From contig CAMWKZ010000010.1 in the NCBI GenBank assembly GCA_947174945.1, positions 1 to 64,000 on the forward strand: a stretch of 64,000 nucleotides of DNA. Direction: 5' to 3'. The stretch comes from an uncultured Prevotellaceae bacterium. Its GTDB lineage: Bacteria > Bacteroidota > Bacteroidia > Bacteroidales > Bacteroidaceae. The translations under genes and the position numbers were made by a program. Shown here piece after piece: positions 8,457-17,186 of the stretch (positions are counted from its first letter, which is position 1; each line of letters opens with the position of its first letter). The notes below the pieces were generated by a model that was given only the letters and a program-made list of their open reading frames with translations, was not told the DNA's origin and did no database searches.

Positions 8457-8683
8457 GCCAAATCTTCGGAGGCGGCAGCAGACATAGTGAGACAAGCGTG
8501 TCCACATTATTTGTTTCTCAACTCAGAAAACGACCAAACTATAACGAGTATATTAGAGAAACAGGCAAGAGGTGCGCCCAAGCGTAGCGGGTGTATGCTT
8601 TGTCTTGTAATATCTAATATGGGTTACTTGGTCGTTCCCTTGAGTTGGTAGTACAAGCATGGAGGATATGCCTGCTCTTTTTA
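8457..8683 (+). ncRNA. ssrS: Structured RNA, candidate 6S RNA
   Basis: A promoter, a terminator-like end and no reading frame mark this ~225-nt segment as an RNA gene. Hairpins: GCCGCC/GGCGGC at 8454-8476; TGAGACAA with TTGTTTCTCA at 8488-8520. Then comes a long rod: 8519-8525 with 8641-8647, 8531-8537 with 8628-8634, 8550-8557 with 8613-8620, 8565-8570 with 8603-8608, and 8574-8579 with 8589-8594. An asymmetric bubble (8538-8549 opposite 8621-8627) opens the rod. A rod with a central bubble mimicking open promoter DNA is the hallmark of 6S RNA, which binds RNA polymerase. It ends with AGCATGG/CCTGCT and CTTTTT. Identity as 6S is inference; it could instead be a leader of the downstream PAP2 gene. 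Confidence 0.5.
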
Positions 8684-8740
8684 TGCGCTGAAAATATCGA
8701 TTAGCAGAGACAAAAGAAACTCAAAAATACGACCAAGAAA

Positions 8741-9586
8741 ATGAAAGTTTTGTATTTCTGCGCCCAGACCGTTGGCCGGCACATCTGTGGGCTTACGGGT
8801 AAGGGGATGTTGTGCTTGCAAGTTGTAAGTCGCAACAGAATGAGGCGGAGTGCGCTCGTAGGCGCACTATTCTGCCGTGTGTTAATTCTATCGGCCCAGC
8901 AGGCGGTTGTTGACAGCGTTCAGCTTGAACCTTGCTCCTTTCGTGTGCATCAGCTGATTCTTCCGGCTGCTTTGGTTACCGTTGGTGCTCTTGGAGTGGA
9001 TAACGGTTGGGCTTGCTTTGTCAAAGATGGTGTGAGGGACGGCTTTCAGGAGCTGCGTGGCGACTGTCGCTTTCGGACTGACGATTATCTTCAGTATCTG
9101 CCAGTTGCGGCTCATGTCGGGATGGGGCTTGTTGGTGTTAAGGCTCGCCACCCTTTCCGCGAGCGGGTGGCTGTTACGGCCACGGCATACGCGGCAATGG
9201 GCTTGCTGGTAAATGTAACGAAGTATGCGGTTAGGGAGAAACGTCCAGACACTGAGGCGAGAAATTCGTTCCCGTCAGGCCACACTGCAACGGCATTCAT
9301 GGGGGCAGAACTGGTGCGCAAGGAGTATGGAAACGTGTATGGCATGGGGGCTTACGCTTTTGCAACAGGCATTGCTTTTCTGCGCCTTTATAATGACCGC
9401 CACTGGCTTAATGACATTATTGCAGGTGCGGGTGTCGGCATCCTGTCCGCCCATATTGGCTACTGGTTGTTGCCGTTGGAGCAACGGTGGCTTGGCTGGG
9501 GAAACTCATCGACAGCCATCGTGGTTGCTCCAGCGTGTAATCCTGTAGACCGAAATCTTGGTTTTGTGCTTACTGCCTGCTTCTGA
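8741..9586 (+). CDS. PAP2-family phosphatase
   Basis: Membrane-associated or periplasmic type 2 phosphatidic acid phosphatase. Such enzymes dephosphorylate lipid phosphates, including undecaprenyl pyrophosphate or lipid A. The three signature blocks are present: KYAVREKRP (K-x6-RP, about 161-169), SFPSGHT (about 176-182) and RLYNDRHWLNDIIAG (R-x5-H-x3-D, about 213-227). The first ~33 residues precede a better signal-peptide-like stretch (MRRSALVGALFCRVLILSAQ), so translation may really start at the ATG at 8840; neither start has a strong ribosome-binding site. It converges with relA, the two stop codons being separated by 9 bases. The physiological substrate is unknown. Confidence 0.8.
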   Translation: MKVLYFCAQTVGRHICGLTGKGMLCLQVVSRNRMRRSALVGALFCRVLILSAQQAVVDSVQLEPCSFRVHQLILPAALVTVGALGVDNGWACFVKDGVRDGFQELRGDCRFRTDDYLQYLPVAAHVGMGLVGVKARHPFRERVAVTATAYAAMGLLVNVTKYAVREKRPDTEARNSFPSGHTATAFMGAELVRKEYGNVYGMGAYAFATGIAFLRLYNDRHWLNDIIAGAGVGILSAHIGYWLLPLEQRWLGWGNSSTAIVVAPACNPVDRNLGFVLTACF

Positions 9587-9595
9587 AAGGTTCTT

Positions 9596-11815
9596 TTAGA
9601 TACGCATTACTTGCTTTACGCCCTTGACGGTGCGTAGCTTCTTCATGAGGCTTTCCAGACGGGTGTTGTCGTCAATCATGATGGTCAGGTTGCCGTTGAA
9701 CAGACCGTCGTGCGAGTCGATGTTAATGGAGCGCAGGACGAGTTTCTCGTCCTTAGAGATAATGCTGGTCAGGTTGTTGACGATACCGATGTCATCGTTG
9801 CCGATGACGCGCAGGGTGATGGCATACTGGCTGGAGCCCTTGCCGCTCCACTTGGCTCGCACGATGCGGTAGCCGAACCGTTTCTTTAGCTCAGGGGCAT
9901 TGGGGCAGTCCTCACGGTGTATCTTGATGCCGCCGCTGACGGTGACGAAGCCGAATACGGAGTCGCCGTAGATGGGCTGGCAGCAACGAGCCAGCTGGTA
10001 GTCGATGCCCTTTAGGTTGCGGTCAATCACAAGGACGTCATCCTGTATGGCATTGGTAGATAGGCGGCTTTCGTCAAGCACGAAGTTAGCGGCGCTCTCG
10101 GCTACGTTGTTGCCTGTAACGGGCTGGTCGCCCTGTTGCAGTTCTATGTAGCGGTCTATGACGTGGCCAGCATCCAGCTCACCCGATGATATTTGGCGGT
10201 AGAAGTCGCTAACCTCCTTGAAGCCCAGCTTGCGGATGAGCAGCTGCATGACACTCTCGTCCATCTCTAACTTGCGATTCTTGAACTTGCGCTCCAGTGT
10301 CTCCTTGGCGAACAGGCTCTCCTTGACTTGTGTCTCCTTCAAGGCCAGCCGTATTTTCGACTTGGCGCGCGAAGTCTTGACGATGTTCAGCCAGTCCTGC
10401 TTGGGCTTTTGGTTGGTGGCGGTCATGATTTCCACCTGGTCTCCACTCTGCAACTGCTGCCGCAGCGTAACCACCTTGCTATTGATGCGGGCTCCAACGC
10501 ACGTGTTGCCGAGCTTCGAATGGATGTGGTAGGCAAAGTCGAGCACGGTGGCTCCCTTGGGAAACTTGTAGAGGTCGCCCTTGGGCGTAAAGACGAACAC
10601 TTCGTCTTCGTACAGCTCCATCTTGAACTGGTCCATAGCCTCCAGCCCGTCGCTGGTCTCGAGCATCGAGCGAATGTTAGTCAGCCAGTCGTCCAGCCCT
10701 GACTCGCTTTTCACACCCTTGTAGCGCCAGTGGGCAGCCACGCCACGCTCAGCCACCTCGTCCATGCGCTCGGTGCGTATCTGCACCTCAACCCATTTCT
10801 GTTCAGGGCCCAGCACGGTAATGTGCAATGACTCGTAACCGTTAGACTTAGGCACGCTCAGCCAGTCGCGCAACCGCTTGGGGTTGGGCTGGTACATGGA
10901 CGTGACCAAGGCAAAAGCCTGCCAGCAGTGTATCTTCTCCTTCTCCTGTGGCGTGTCGATGATGATGCGGATAGCAAACAAATCGTAGACCCCCTCGAAG
11001 GCGCAGTGCTGTTTCTTCATCTTTTGCCAGATGCTGTGAATGCTTTTAGTGCGTCCCTTGATGTGGAACCGCAGACCAGCTTCTGTCAGTCGCTGGCTAA
11101 TGGGTTGGATGAACCGCTCAATGTAAGCGTCGCGACTCTGCTTCGTCTCGCTCAGCTTACCCTTGATATGATAGTAGGCATCGTGCTCCAGATACTTTAG
11201 CGACAGGTCTTCCAACTCTGATTTCAGTTTGTAGAGACCCAGCTTGTGAGCCAGTGGAGCATAGAGGTAAGCCGCTTCCTGACTGACCTCATGCTGCGCC
11301 TCAAGGTTCTCCGTGTCGCGAATCTGACGCATCAGGTTCACGCGGTCAGCCAGCATGATAAGGATGACACGCATATCCTCGGCAAACGACAACAGCAGAT
11401 TGCGGAAGTTCTCAGACTCGACGACGGGGTTCTTCTGGTAGAGTTCCTGAATGCGCTGCAGACCATGCAGGATGCGCGCCACGGACTCGCCAAACTGGCT
11501 GCGTACCTCGTCGACGGTCAGCAATCCCTGCTCCACGTTAGGACGCAACAGCACGGCCAGCACACCGTCGCGCTTCAGGCCAATCTCGTCGACCATCAGC
11601 TGCGCCGTCTGGAAACTCAGCAGGATAGGGTTCAGCCCAAACACATCGCGGTTGACCTGTCGGTTCTCTATGGTCTTCATCAGCAGCTGGCGCATGTGCG
11701 CCTCGTCGCCTTCCGCCAGCGTGGGGGCTATCTGTTCGCGAATGTGCTGGTATAACTCCAGCGTTTCTTCCTTTTCCTGTGTTGTAAATTCCAGTCTCTC
11801 TGCCATGATGTTCAT
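9596..11815 (-). CDS. relA: RelA-like (p)ppGpp synthetase with degenerate hydrolase domain
   Basis: Long RSH-family alarmone enzyme of 739 residues that makes (p)ppGpp from ATP and GDP/GTP on starved ribosomes. Domains: N-terminal hydrolase-like (about 25-180), synthetase (about 240-370: GRTKSIHSIW, RLRDWLSVPKSNGYESLH, WVEVQIRT, AAHWRYK), TGS (about 405-470), Zn-finger-like RCCQPIYGD (about 640) and ACT (about 665-739). In the hydrolase domain the catalytic HD pair is RP (91-92, LLRPNVEQ in place of LLHDVVED) and the ADRLHNMR motif reads ADRVNLMR, so hydrolysis is predicted lost. A TACCTTTG box at 11829-11836 precedes it; the start may be 11815 or the ATG at 11806. A separate hydrolase should exist elsewhere in the genome. 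Confidence 0.9.
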   Translation of the reverse strand: MNIMAERLEFTTQEKEETLELYQHIREQIAPTLAEGDEAHMRQLLMKTIENRQVNRDVFGLNPILLSFQTAQLMVDEIGLKRDGVLAVLLRPNVEQGLLTVDEVRSQFGESVARILHGLQRIQELYQKNPVVESENFRNLLLSFAEDMRVILIMLADRVNLMRQIRDTENLEAQHEVSQEAAYLYAPLAHKLGLYKLKSELEDLSLKYLEHDAYYHIKGKLSETKQSRDAYIERFIQPISQRLTEAGLRFHIKGRTKSIHSIWQKMKKQHCAFEGVYDLFAIRIIIDTPQEKEKIHCWQAFALVTSMYQPNPKRLRDWLSVPKSNGYESLHITVLGPEQKWVEVQIRTERMDEVAERGVAAHWRYKGVKSESGLDDWLTNIRSMLETSDGLEAMDQFKMELYEDEVFVFTPKGDLYKFPKGATVLDFAYHIHSKLGNTCVGARINSKVVTLRQQLQSGDQVEIMTATNQKPKQDWLNIVKTSRAKSKIRLALKETQVKESLFAKETLERKFKNRKLEMDESVMQLLIRKLGFKEVSDFYRQISSGELDAGHVIDRYIELQQGDQPVTGNNVAESAANFVLDESRLSTNAIQDDVLVIDRNLKGIDYQLARCCQPIYGDSVFGFVTVSGGIKIHREDCPNAPELKKRFGYRIVRAKWSGKGSSQYAITLRVIGNDDIGIVNNLTSIISKDEKLVLRSINIDSHDGLFNGNLTIMIDDNTRLESLMKKLRTVKGVKQVMRI

Positions 11816-11828
11816 CAGTTTAGTAGTG

Positions 11829-11836
11829 CAAAGGTA
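11829..11836 (-). promoter_or_regulatory. -7 box of relA
   Basis: TACCTTTG on the minus strand, 13 bases ahead of the first ATG. The -33 element is not obvious. Confidence 0.55.
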
Positions 11837-11879
11837 GAAAATAATTATGAATTATAGGTGATGAGTTAAGGGTTTTTTG

Positions 11880-11887
11880 TAACTTTG
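11880..11887 (+). promoter_or_regulatory. -7 box of panB
   Basis: TAACTTTG on the plus strand, 29 bases ahead of the panB ATG; no clear -33 element. Confidence 0.55.
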
Positions 11888-11916
11888 CCCGCGCAAACGA
11901 TAGAATATAAGCAGAT

Positions 11917-12738
11917 ATGGCAGGATATTTAGTAAGCGACAACCGCAAGGTGACGACGCACCGCTTGATGGAGATGAAGCAGAAAGGCGAGAAAATCTCC
12001 ATGCTGACCTCATACGACTACACGATGGCCGGCATCGTGGATAAGGCCGGTATTGACGCTATACTGGTGGGCGACTCGGCCTCCAACGTCATGGCCGGCA
12101 ATGCAACGACGCTGCCCATGACCGTCGACCACATGATTTACCACGCCCGCTCGGTGGCGCGTGCCGTCAGCCGTGCGCTGGTGGTGTGCGATATGCCCTT
12201 TGGCTCCTATCAGGTGAACGCTGCCGACGGTGTGGCCAATGCCATCCGCATCATGAAGGAAAGCGGGTGCGACGCGCTGAAGATGGAAGGTGGCGAGGAG
12301 ATACTCGACACCGTGAAGCGCATACTGGATGCGGGCATCCCCGTCATGGCCCACTTAGGGCTGACCCCGCAGTCAATCAACAAGTTTGGCACCTACGCCG
12401 TGCGTGCCAAGGAGCAGGCCGAGGCCGACAAGCTGATGCGCGACGCACGGCTGCTCGACGAGGCTGGCTGCTTCGGCATTACGCTGGAGAAGGTGCCCGC
12501 TGCGCTGGCCGCCGAGGTGACAAGAGCCGTGAAGTGCCCCACCATAGGCATAGGTGCCGGCAACGGCACTGACGGGCAGGTGCTCGTCGTGGCCGATATG
12601 CTGGGCATGACGCAGGGCTTCTCGCCCCGTTTCCTGCGCCGCTATGCCGACCTGAATGCCGTTATCACGGACGCAGTGGGCCACTACGTGGAAGACGTTA
12701 AGAGCGGCGATTTCCCCAATGAAAACGAATCTTATTAG
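11917..12738 (+). CDS. panB: 3-methyl-2-oxobutanoate hydroxymethyltransferase
   Basis: Ketopantoate hydroxymethyltransferase, the first committed step of pantothenate/CoA synthesis: 2-ketoisovalerate plus methylenetetrahydrofolate gives ketopantoate. The 273-residue TIM-barrel protein has the expected signatures: [14 protein letters not shown] at the N-terminus, the metal site region [11 protein letters not shown] (Asp of GDS), the DMPFGSY strand, ALKMEGG with a substrate-binding Glu, [10 protein letters not shown], and [20 protein letters not shown]. It is followed after 3 bases by an MFS transporter gene; other pan genes are not in the window. Confidence 0.97.
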   Translation: MAGYLVSDNRKVTTHRLMEMKQKGEKISMLTSYDYTMAGIVDKAGIDAILVGDSASNVMAGNATTLPMTVDHMIYHARSVARAVSRALVVCDMPFGSYQVNAADGVANAIRIMKESGCDALKMEGGEEILDTVKRILDAGIPVMAHLGLTPQSINKFGTYAVRAKEQAEADKLMRDARLLDEAGCFGITLEKVPAALAAEVTRAVKCPTIGIGAGNGTDGQVLVVADMLGMTQGFSPRFLRRYADLNAVITDAVGHYVEDVKSGDFPNENESY

Positions 12739-12741
12739 CGA

Positions 12742-13911
12742 ATGAATACCCAGAACCCACCTGTTCACGTCAAGCTCTGGCACCGTTCCTTCTGGCTGTT
12801 AGCTATCAGTTCGCTGCTGCTCACGATGTCCGTCTACGCACTTATTCCCGTGCTCCCCCAGTGGCTCATGCTGACGGAGAACTTCACGCCGCAGGAAACG
12901 GGGCTGTTGATGGGTGCCTTCACCCTTGGGCTTTATTTCTTCGGCGCTCCCTGCTCGTGGCTTGTGCAGCACTATCGGCGCAACGTCGTGTGTATGTGGG
13001 CCATTGTTGCCGTCGTTCTTGCCCTTGGGTGGCTGTGGTATGTCGACAGCCAGCACTCCGAGTTTGTGGAGCGGGACGTTATCCTGCTGGAACGACTGGC
13101 GCTGGGAGCCGCCTTCGGACTGGCTCAGATGGTGCTCTCGTCGACACTGATTATTGACACCTGCGAGTCGTTTCAGCGCACGGAGGCCAACCACAGTGCT
13201 TCGTGGTTTGCCCGTTTTGCCCTGTCGTTAGGGCCGTTGGCGGGCATCGTCATCTATATGCTGGCTGGCTTCCACGCCGTGGTGTTGGCCACGATGGGCA
13301 TGGCCGTGGCCTCCCTGTTGTGCATCAAGATGGTAACCTTCCCGTTCCGCAGCCCTGAAGAAGGCATTCATGTGGTTTCGCTTGACCGTTTCTTCCTGCC
13401 TCACGGCTTTGTGCTGTATGTCAACCTGCTGCTGGTTGGCATCGTGGTGGGACTGCTGTTGTCAATGCCGCACGAGTCGGTGTTCTATGGGCTGATGATG
13501 GGTGGCTTCCTGCTGGCCCTGCTGGCGCAGCGTTTCGTCTTTCGCGATGCCGAGCTGAAAAGCGAGGTAGTGTCGGGACTGATACTGATGTTGGCCGCCC
13601 TGCTGATATTGCTGGCCGAGCCTGCATCGCCCGTGCCCCCCGTCTTGGTGGGACTGAGCGTTGGCATCATTGCTTCGCGCTTCCAGCTGTTCTTTGTCAA
13701 ACTGAGCCGCCACTGCCAGCGGGGCACGTCGCAGAACACCTACTTTCTGGGCTGGGAAACGGGCCTGAGTGGAGGCATCGGACTGGGCTATGCGCTGTTC
13801 TTCGGACAGCCCACCACCTTATTATATACGGCACTCGCGCTGACAGCCGTTGCCCTGCTGATGTACCACTTGTTTACCCACGCATGGTTCGTGCGCAATA
13901 AAAACCGTTGA
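12742..13911 (+). CDS. MFS transporter
   Basis: Integral inner-membrane protein of 389 residues with about 12 predicted transmembrane helices in two halves, joined by a short cytoplasmic loop near residue 205 (PFRSPEEGIHVV). The topology and the first-half FFGAPCSWLVQHYRRNVV loop, in the place of the MFS A motif, support the major facilitator superfamily. The substrate cannot be told. The gene follows panB by 3 bases and precedes a Nudix hydrolase gene by 2 bases, so all three probably share a transcript; export of a pathway intermediate or an unrelated metabolite are both possible. Confidence 0.8.
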   Translation: MNTQNPPVHVKLWHRSFWLLAISSLLLTMSVYALIPVLPQWLMLTENFTPQETGLLMGAFTLGLYFFGAPCSWLVQHYRRNVVCMWAIVAVVLALGWLWYVDSQHSEFVERDVILLERLALGAAFGLAQMVLSSTLIIDTCESFQRTEANHSASWFARFALSLGPLAGIVIYMLAGFHAVVLATMGMAVASLLCIKMVTFPFRSPEEGIHVVSLDRFFLPHGFVLYVNLLLVGIVVGLLLSMPHESVFYGLMMGGFLLALLAQRFVFRDAELKSEVVSGLILMLAALLILLAEPASPVPPVLVGLSVGIIASRFQLFFVKLSRHCQRGTSQNTYFLGWETGLSGGIGLGYALFFGQPTTLLYTALALTAVALLMYHLFTHAWFVRNKNR

Positions 13912-13913
13912 CG

Positions 13914-14420
13914 ATGAAAGACAATCTTACTGAACGTTTCCCGCTGGTCGATGAGCAAGGCAACGTCGTAGGCTCTGCCACCCGTGGCGAGTGTCATAAC
14001 GGCTCGCGACTGCTTCACCCCGTAGTCCATTTGCACGTGTTCAACTCGCGTGGCGAGGTGTATCTGCAGAAGCGTCCTGAGTGGAAAGACATACAGCCGG
14101 GCAAGTGGGATACGGCTGTGGGCGGTCATGTTGACTACGGAGAAAGCCCCGAGGATGCTCTGCGGCGTGAGGTGCGCGAAGAGCTGGGCATTACTGATTT
14201 TGAGCCAGTGTCTTTAGGTCACTACGTGTTTGACAGCCAGCGCGAACGCGAGTTGGTCTATGTCAACCGCACCGTCTACGATGGCCCCGTGCGTCCGTCG
14301 GCTGACGAGCTGGATGGCGGTCGCTTCTGGACGCAGGAAGAACTGCGCGCAGCCTTTGGCAACGGCATCCTAACCCCCAACTTTGAAAGCGAATATCGTC
14401 GCTTTTTCTTACCTGAATAA
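13914..14420 (+). CDS. Nudix hydrolase
   Basis: Hydrolase of about 168 residues acting on nucleoside-diphosphate-linked or similar substrates. The Nudix box is complete: GGHVDYGESPEDALRREVREELGI, with Gly, Glu and the REVxEELG core in register. The N-terminal part (FPLVDEQGNVVGSATRGECH ... LLHPVVHLHVFNSRGEVYLQKR) resembles the isopentenyl-diphosphate isomerase-like/YfcD subgroup. The ATG at 13914 is two bases after the MFS stop codon; a TTG at 13908 overlapping that stop is a less likely start. The substrate is not predictable. Confidence 0.85.
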   Translation: MKDNLTERFPLVDEQGNVVGSATRGECHNGSRLLHPVVHLHVFNSRGEVYLQKRPEWKDIQPGKWDTAVGGHVDYGESPEDALRREVREELGITDFEPVSLGHYVFDSQRERELVYVNRTVYDGPVRPSADELDGGRFWTQEELRAAFGNGILTPNFESEYRRFFLPE

Positions 14421-14433
14421 CTTGTTAGTGAGA

Positions 14434-14521
14434 GAAGGAACCGTTCCTACCCCGAGAAAGAACGGTTCTTTCTCAGGGAAAGGACGGCTCTTACTCATGG
14501 AAAGCTCCGTTCTTTCCCACA
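14434..14521 (+). repeat. Array C: four 22-bp units
   Basis: Four units of exactly 22 bp starting at 14434, 14456, 14478 and 14500. Each begins GAAAG or GAAGG and carries a near-palindrome: GGAACCGTTCC, AAGAACGGTTCTT, AGGACGGCTCTT, and GCTCCGTTCTTTC. It fills the gap between the convergent Nudix and addB genes. The same unit type makes up array D. It may also work as a bidirectional hairpin end for both genes. Confidence 0.85.
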
Positions 14522-14531
14522 GAATGAAAAA

Positions 14532-17186
14532 CTATCGGCGGCAGAACTGGGCGTAAGGACAGGTGCGACACACCTTGAGGTCGTCGGTAGGGCGGAAAGG
14601 CGTGTCGGCTGAGAATATCTCCGCAACCTTCTGTTCCAGCAGCTCGTTGAAGCGAGTAGTGTGCTCCGCCACGTCGAGAATAGGCTCCTTGCCGAATTTC
14701 AGCGTGGGGTCGTAATCGTCGGCTGCGGCGTGCTGGATGAACAGCAGGGCAGGCGCAACAGGCTTGTTATACTGCTGGCGCACAATATCGGCATAGACAA
14801 AGGTTTGCAGATAGTAGTCGCTGTGGTCGTGTATCCTCTCTGGCGCGAAGATAGCCTCTACGTCGGGCAGCGGCTTTAGGTTGCGGCTGCCCGTCTTGTA
14901 GTCGACGACACGGATGCGCTCCTCCAGCGTTCCCTCGTTGATAAGGTCAAGACGGTCAATGCGCCCCCCGATGGAGAGGTCGGCCAGTTGCCGCTTGACG
15001 TCACACTCCAGTCCGAGAATGGTGAAGGGAGCCAGTCGGCGGTCAATCTCAATGAGCTGGCGCAGGTAGTGGATGATGACCTCGCGATTGATGATGTGCA
15101 GACCGTTCAACGGGGCATTGGGCAGTTCGCGATGGAACGCCTCGTCGACGGCTCGCTCAATCTCCACCTTGCTTTTGAGAAGATGGGTCAGTACGTCGTC
15201 GGTCAGGTAGTTGGGCAGCTGGTGGTAAATAAGGTCGGCGGCTTCGTGGAAGATGTTGCCGAAGATGCGGTTGTCCAGCTCCTGTTCGTCATCGGGCACA
15301 TCGGGTTCTTTCAGGTCGGCCACGTAGCGGTAGTAGAACTGCAACGGGCAGCGCATATACTTGTTGATGGCCGTAGGCGAAAGCGTCTCAAAGCTCGTTT
15401 GCAGGATGCCCATCACGCGCTCCGTCTTCTCAATGGGCTGTGGGTTCCACCGCTCGGCCTGCTTGCCCGCTTGCAGGGTGTGCTGGGTGATGGGCAGTCC
15501 GCTCTCGACCAGCATTTGCAGCATAAAACGGCTCATCTCGCCCCGCTGACCGTCCTCCGTCGAGTTGTTGTAGAGGATGGTCACGTCGTGGGCGCGCTGC
15601 AACAGGCGGTGGAAGTAGTAGGCATAGATGCTCACCTTGTTTTCAACCGTGGTCAGTTGGTAGGCCTGACGGATGCTGTGCGGTATGAACGAACTGTCGT
15701 TGACACCCTTGGGCATATTCCCCTCGTTGCACGACAATAGCAGCACGTGGTCGAAGTCAAGGTTGCGCGTCTCCAGCACGCCCATCACCTGCAGTCCCTC
15801 GGCTGGCTCGCCGTGGAAGGGGATGCTGGTCTGCTGCAGTATCTGGCTCGTCAGTCGCTGTAGCGTCTGGTCGCTCACTTGCAGGTCGCCACTCTCGATG
15901 AGGCTGTTTAGGCGGTTCACCAACGTGTAGGCGCGGAATAGCGATTCTTGGAACAGCGGGTCTGTTATCTTGCCCTTCGCCCCTTGTGCAATGGCCTTTA
16001 GCATGGCCAGCAAGGGTTGCTGGTCGTCTACGAAACAGGCGTAGGGGTGGCGGTGGAAGGCGCGCAGCAGTCGGGGAGAGCGACCGCCTAACTGCATATC
16101 GTAGTATAACTGCACGAACGAGGCAATGGGTGTCTGCGCCAGTGGGTAGCCCGTGGTGACGTTGACCTTCTCAACCTCGTCGGGCAGACAGTGGATGACG
16201 GTGGGCAACAGCGTTTCGTCGCACAGCACGATGGCCGTGCGTCGCCCGTCCTTGTGGCGCTCCTGTTGCCGCAGCCATGTGCTGACGTAGCGGGCCTGAA
16301 TGTGCTCCGTGGGTGCGGCAATGTAGCTGATGTGCTTCTCGCGACTGAACTGGTTGTATATGTCGCCGTCGTGGCTGTCCAGCTCGTTGGGGAAGTATCG
16401 CAGGTACTGGGCAATGTATCGCCCCGCCTCGTGGTGCTGCATATAGTATTGGTCGAAGTCCCAGTAGAACTTGGCCTTCCCTTCCTTCTGTAGGGCGGAG
16501 AATAGCTGCTGCTCAACCTTCTGCAGCAGGTTGAAGCCAACGAAGATATAGTGCTCGTAGGGGAAGCCCGACGTTCCGCTTGTGGCAATGACGTTGCTGC
16601 AGACGGAGCGGTAGAGTGCGCCCTCGTAGGCCAGTCCCTGCTCGTTGAGCCGCTGGTTGTAGTCGTGGTAAATGTCGGCAAAGTGGCTCCATAGGCGCAG
16701 GAAGCGTTGCTTCAGCTCGGTTTCGTGCTCCTCGGTGAAGTGGCTGAAGAAGTGGCGCAGCAGTTGGCGCTGTTCGTCGGTAAGGAAGCTCAGGTCGTCC
16801 AGTTCGTGAATGTCGCGCAGGTTGGCAAAGACACGGTCGGGGTCGGCCATGTTCTTGTCGATGTCGTCAAAATCGCTGATGAGCAACTGCCCCCAGCTAT
16901 AGAACTTGTCCAGCGTCTCGTCGGAGCCCGTCTGTTGGCAGAACGACTTGTGCAGGTCGCACACCAGCTTGACGGGGTCGGCCACCTGCCACTGGCTCTG
17001 CTGGCGGAACAGCTCGCTGATGGTGATGTAGGCGGGGCTCCACAACGGCTTCTGGGCTATGCGGGCTAACTGCTCGTTCAGGAACAGCGAGGCGCGTTTG
17101 TTGGGGAATACGACCGCAATGCGTGACAGGTCAGTGCCGTACTTGCAGATGATGTCCTTGGCAACGAATCGTAGAAACTCTTTCAT
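14532..17186 (-). CDS. addB: AddB-like nuclease subunit with PD-(D/E)XK domain
   Basis: Second subunit of an AddAB-type helicase-nuclease that processes double-strand DNA ends for RecA. The 884-residue protein has an N-terminal UvrD-like region with a degenerate nucleotide-binding segment (RIAVVFPNKRASLFLNEQL), typical of the inactive AddB helicase fold. The C-terminal nuclease domain shows RVVDYKTGS. Cysteines flank it: MRCPLQFYYRY (near 610) and the end motif CRTCPYAQFCRR, the pattern of the AddB 4Fe-4S cluster. The ATG at 17186 overlaps the addA stop by four bases. Annotation as AddB family is well supported by gene pairing; sequence divergence from Bacillus AddB is large. Confidence 0.85.
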   Translation of the reverse strand: MKEFLRFVAKDIICKYGTDLSRIAVVFPNKRASLFLNEQLARIAQKPLWSPAYITISELFRQQSQWQVADPVKLVCDLHKSFCQQTGSDETLDKFYSWGQLLISDFDDIDKNMADPDRVFANLRDIHELDDLSFLTDEQRQLLRHFFSHFTEEHETELKQRFLRLWSHFADIYHDYNQRLNEQGLAYEGALYRSVCSNVIATSGTSGFPYEHYIFVGFNLLQKVEQQLFSALQKEGKAKFYWDFDQYYMQHHEAGRYIAQYLRYFPNELDSHDGDIYNQFSREKHISYIAAPTEHIQARYVSTWLRQQERHKDGRRTAIVLCDETLLPTVIHCLPDEVEKVNVTTGYPLAQTPIASFVQLYYDMQLGGRSPRLLRAFHRHPYACFVDDQQPLLAMLKAIAQGAKGKITDPLFQESLFRAYTLVNRLNSLIESGDLQVSDQTLQRLTSQILQQTSIPFHGEPAEGLQVMGVLETRNLDFDHVLLLSCNEGNMPKGVNDSSFIPHSIRQAYQLTTVENKVSIYAYYFHRLLQRAHDVTILYNNSTEDGQRGEMSRFMLQMLVESGLPITQHTLQAGKQAERWNPQPIEKTERVMGILQTSFETLSPTAINKYMRCPLQFYYRYVADLKEPDVPDDEQELDNRIFGNIFHEAADLIYHQLPNYLTDDVLTHLLKSKVEIERAVDEAFHRELPNAPLNGLHIINREVIIHYLRQLIEIDRRLAPFTILGLECDVKRQLADLSIGGRIDRLDLINEGTLEERIRVVDYKTGSRNLKPLPDVEAIFAPERIHDHSDYYLQTFVYADIVRQQYNKPVAPALLFIQHAAADDYDPTLKFGKEPILDVAEHTTRFNELLEQKVAEIFSADTPFRPTDDLKVCRTCPYAQFCRR

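Noticed and set aside
14434..14521. CRISPR array reading of the 22-bp units
   Set aside because: Units are contiguous and degenerate with no spacers, and no cas genes are near.
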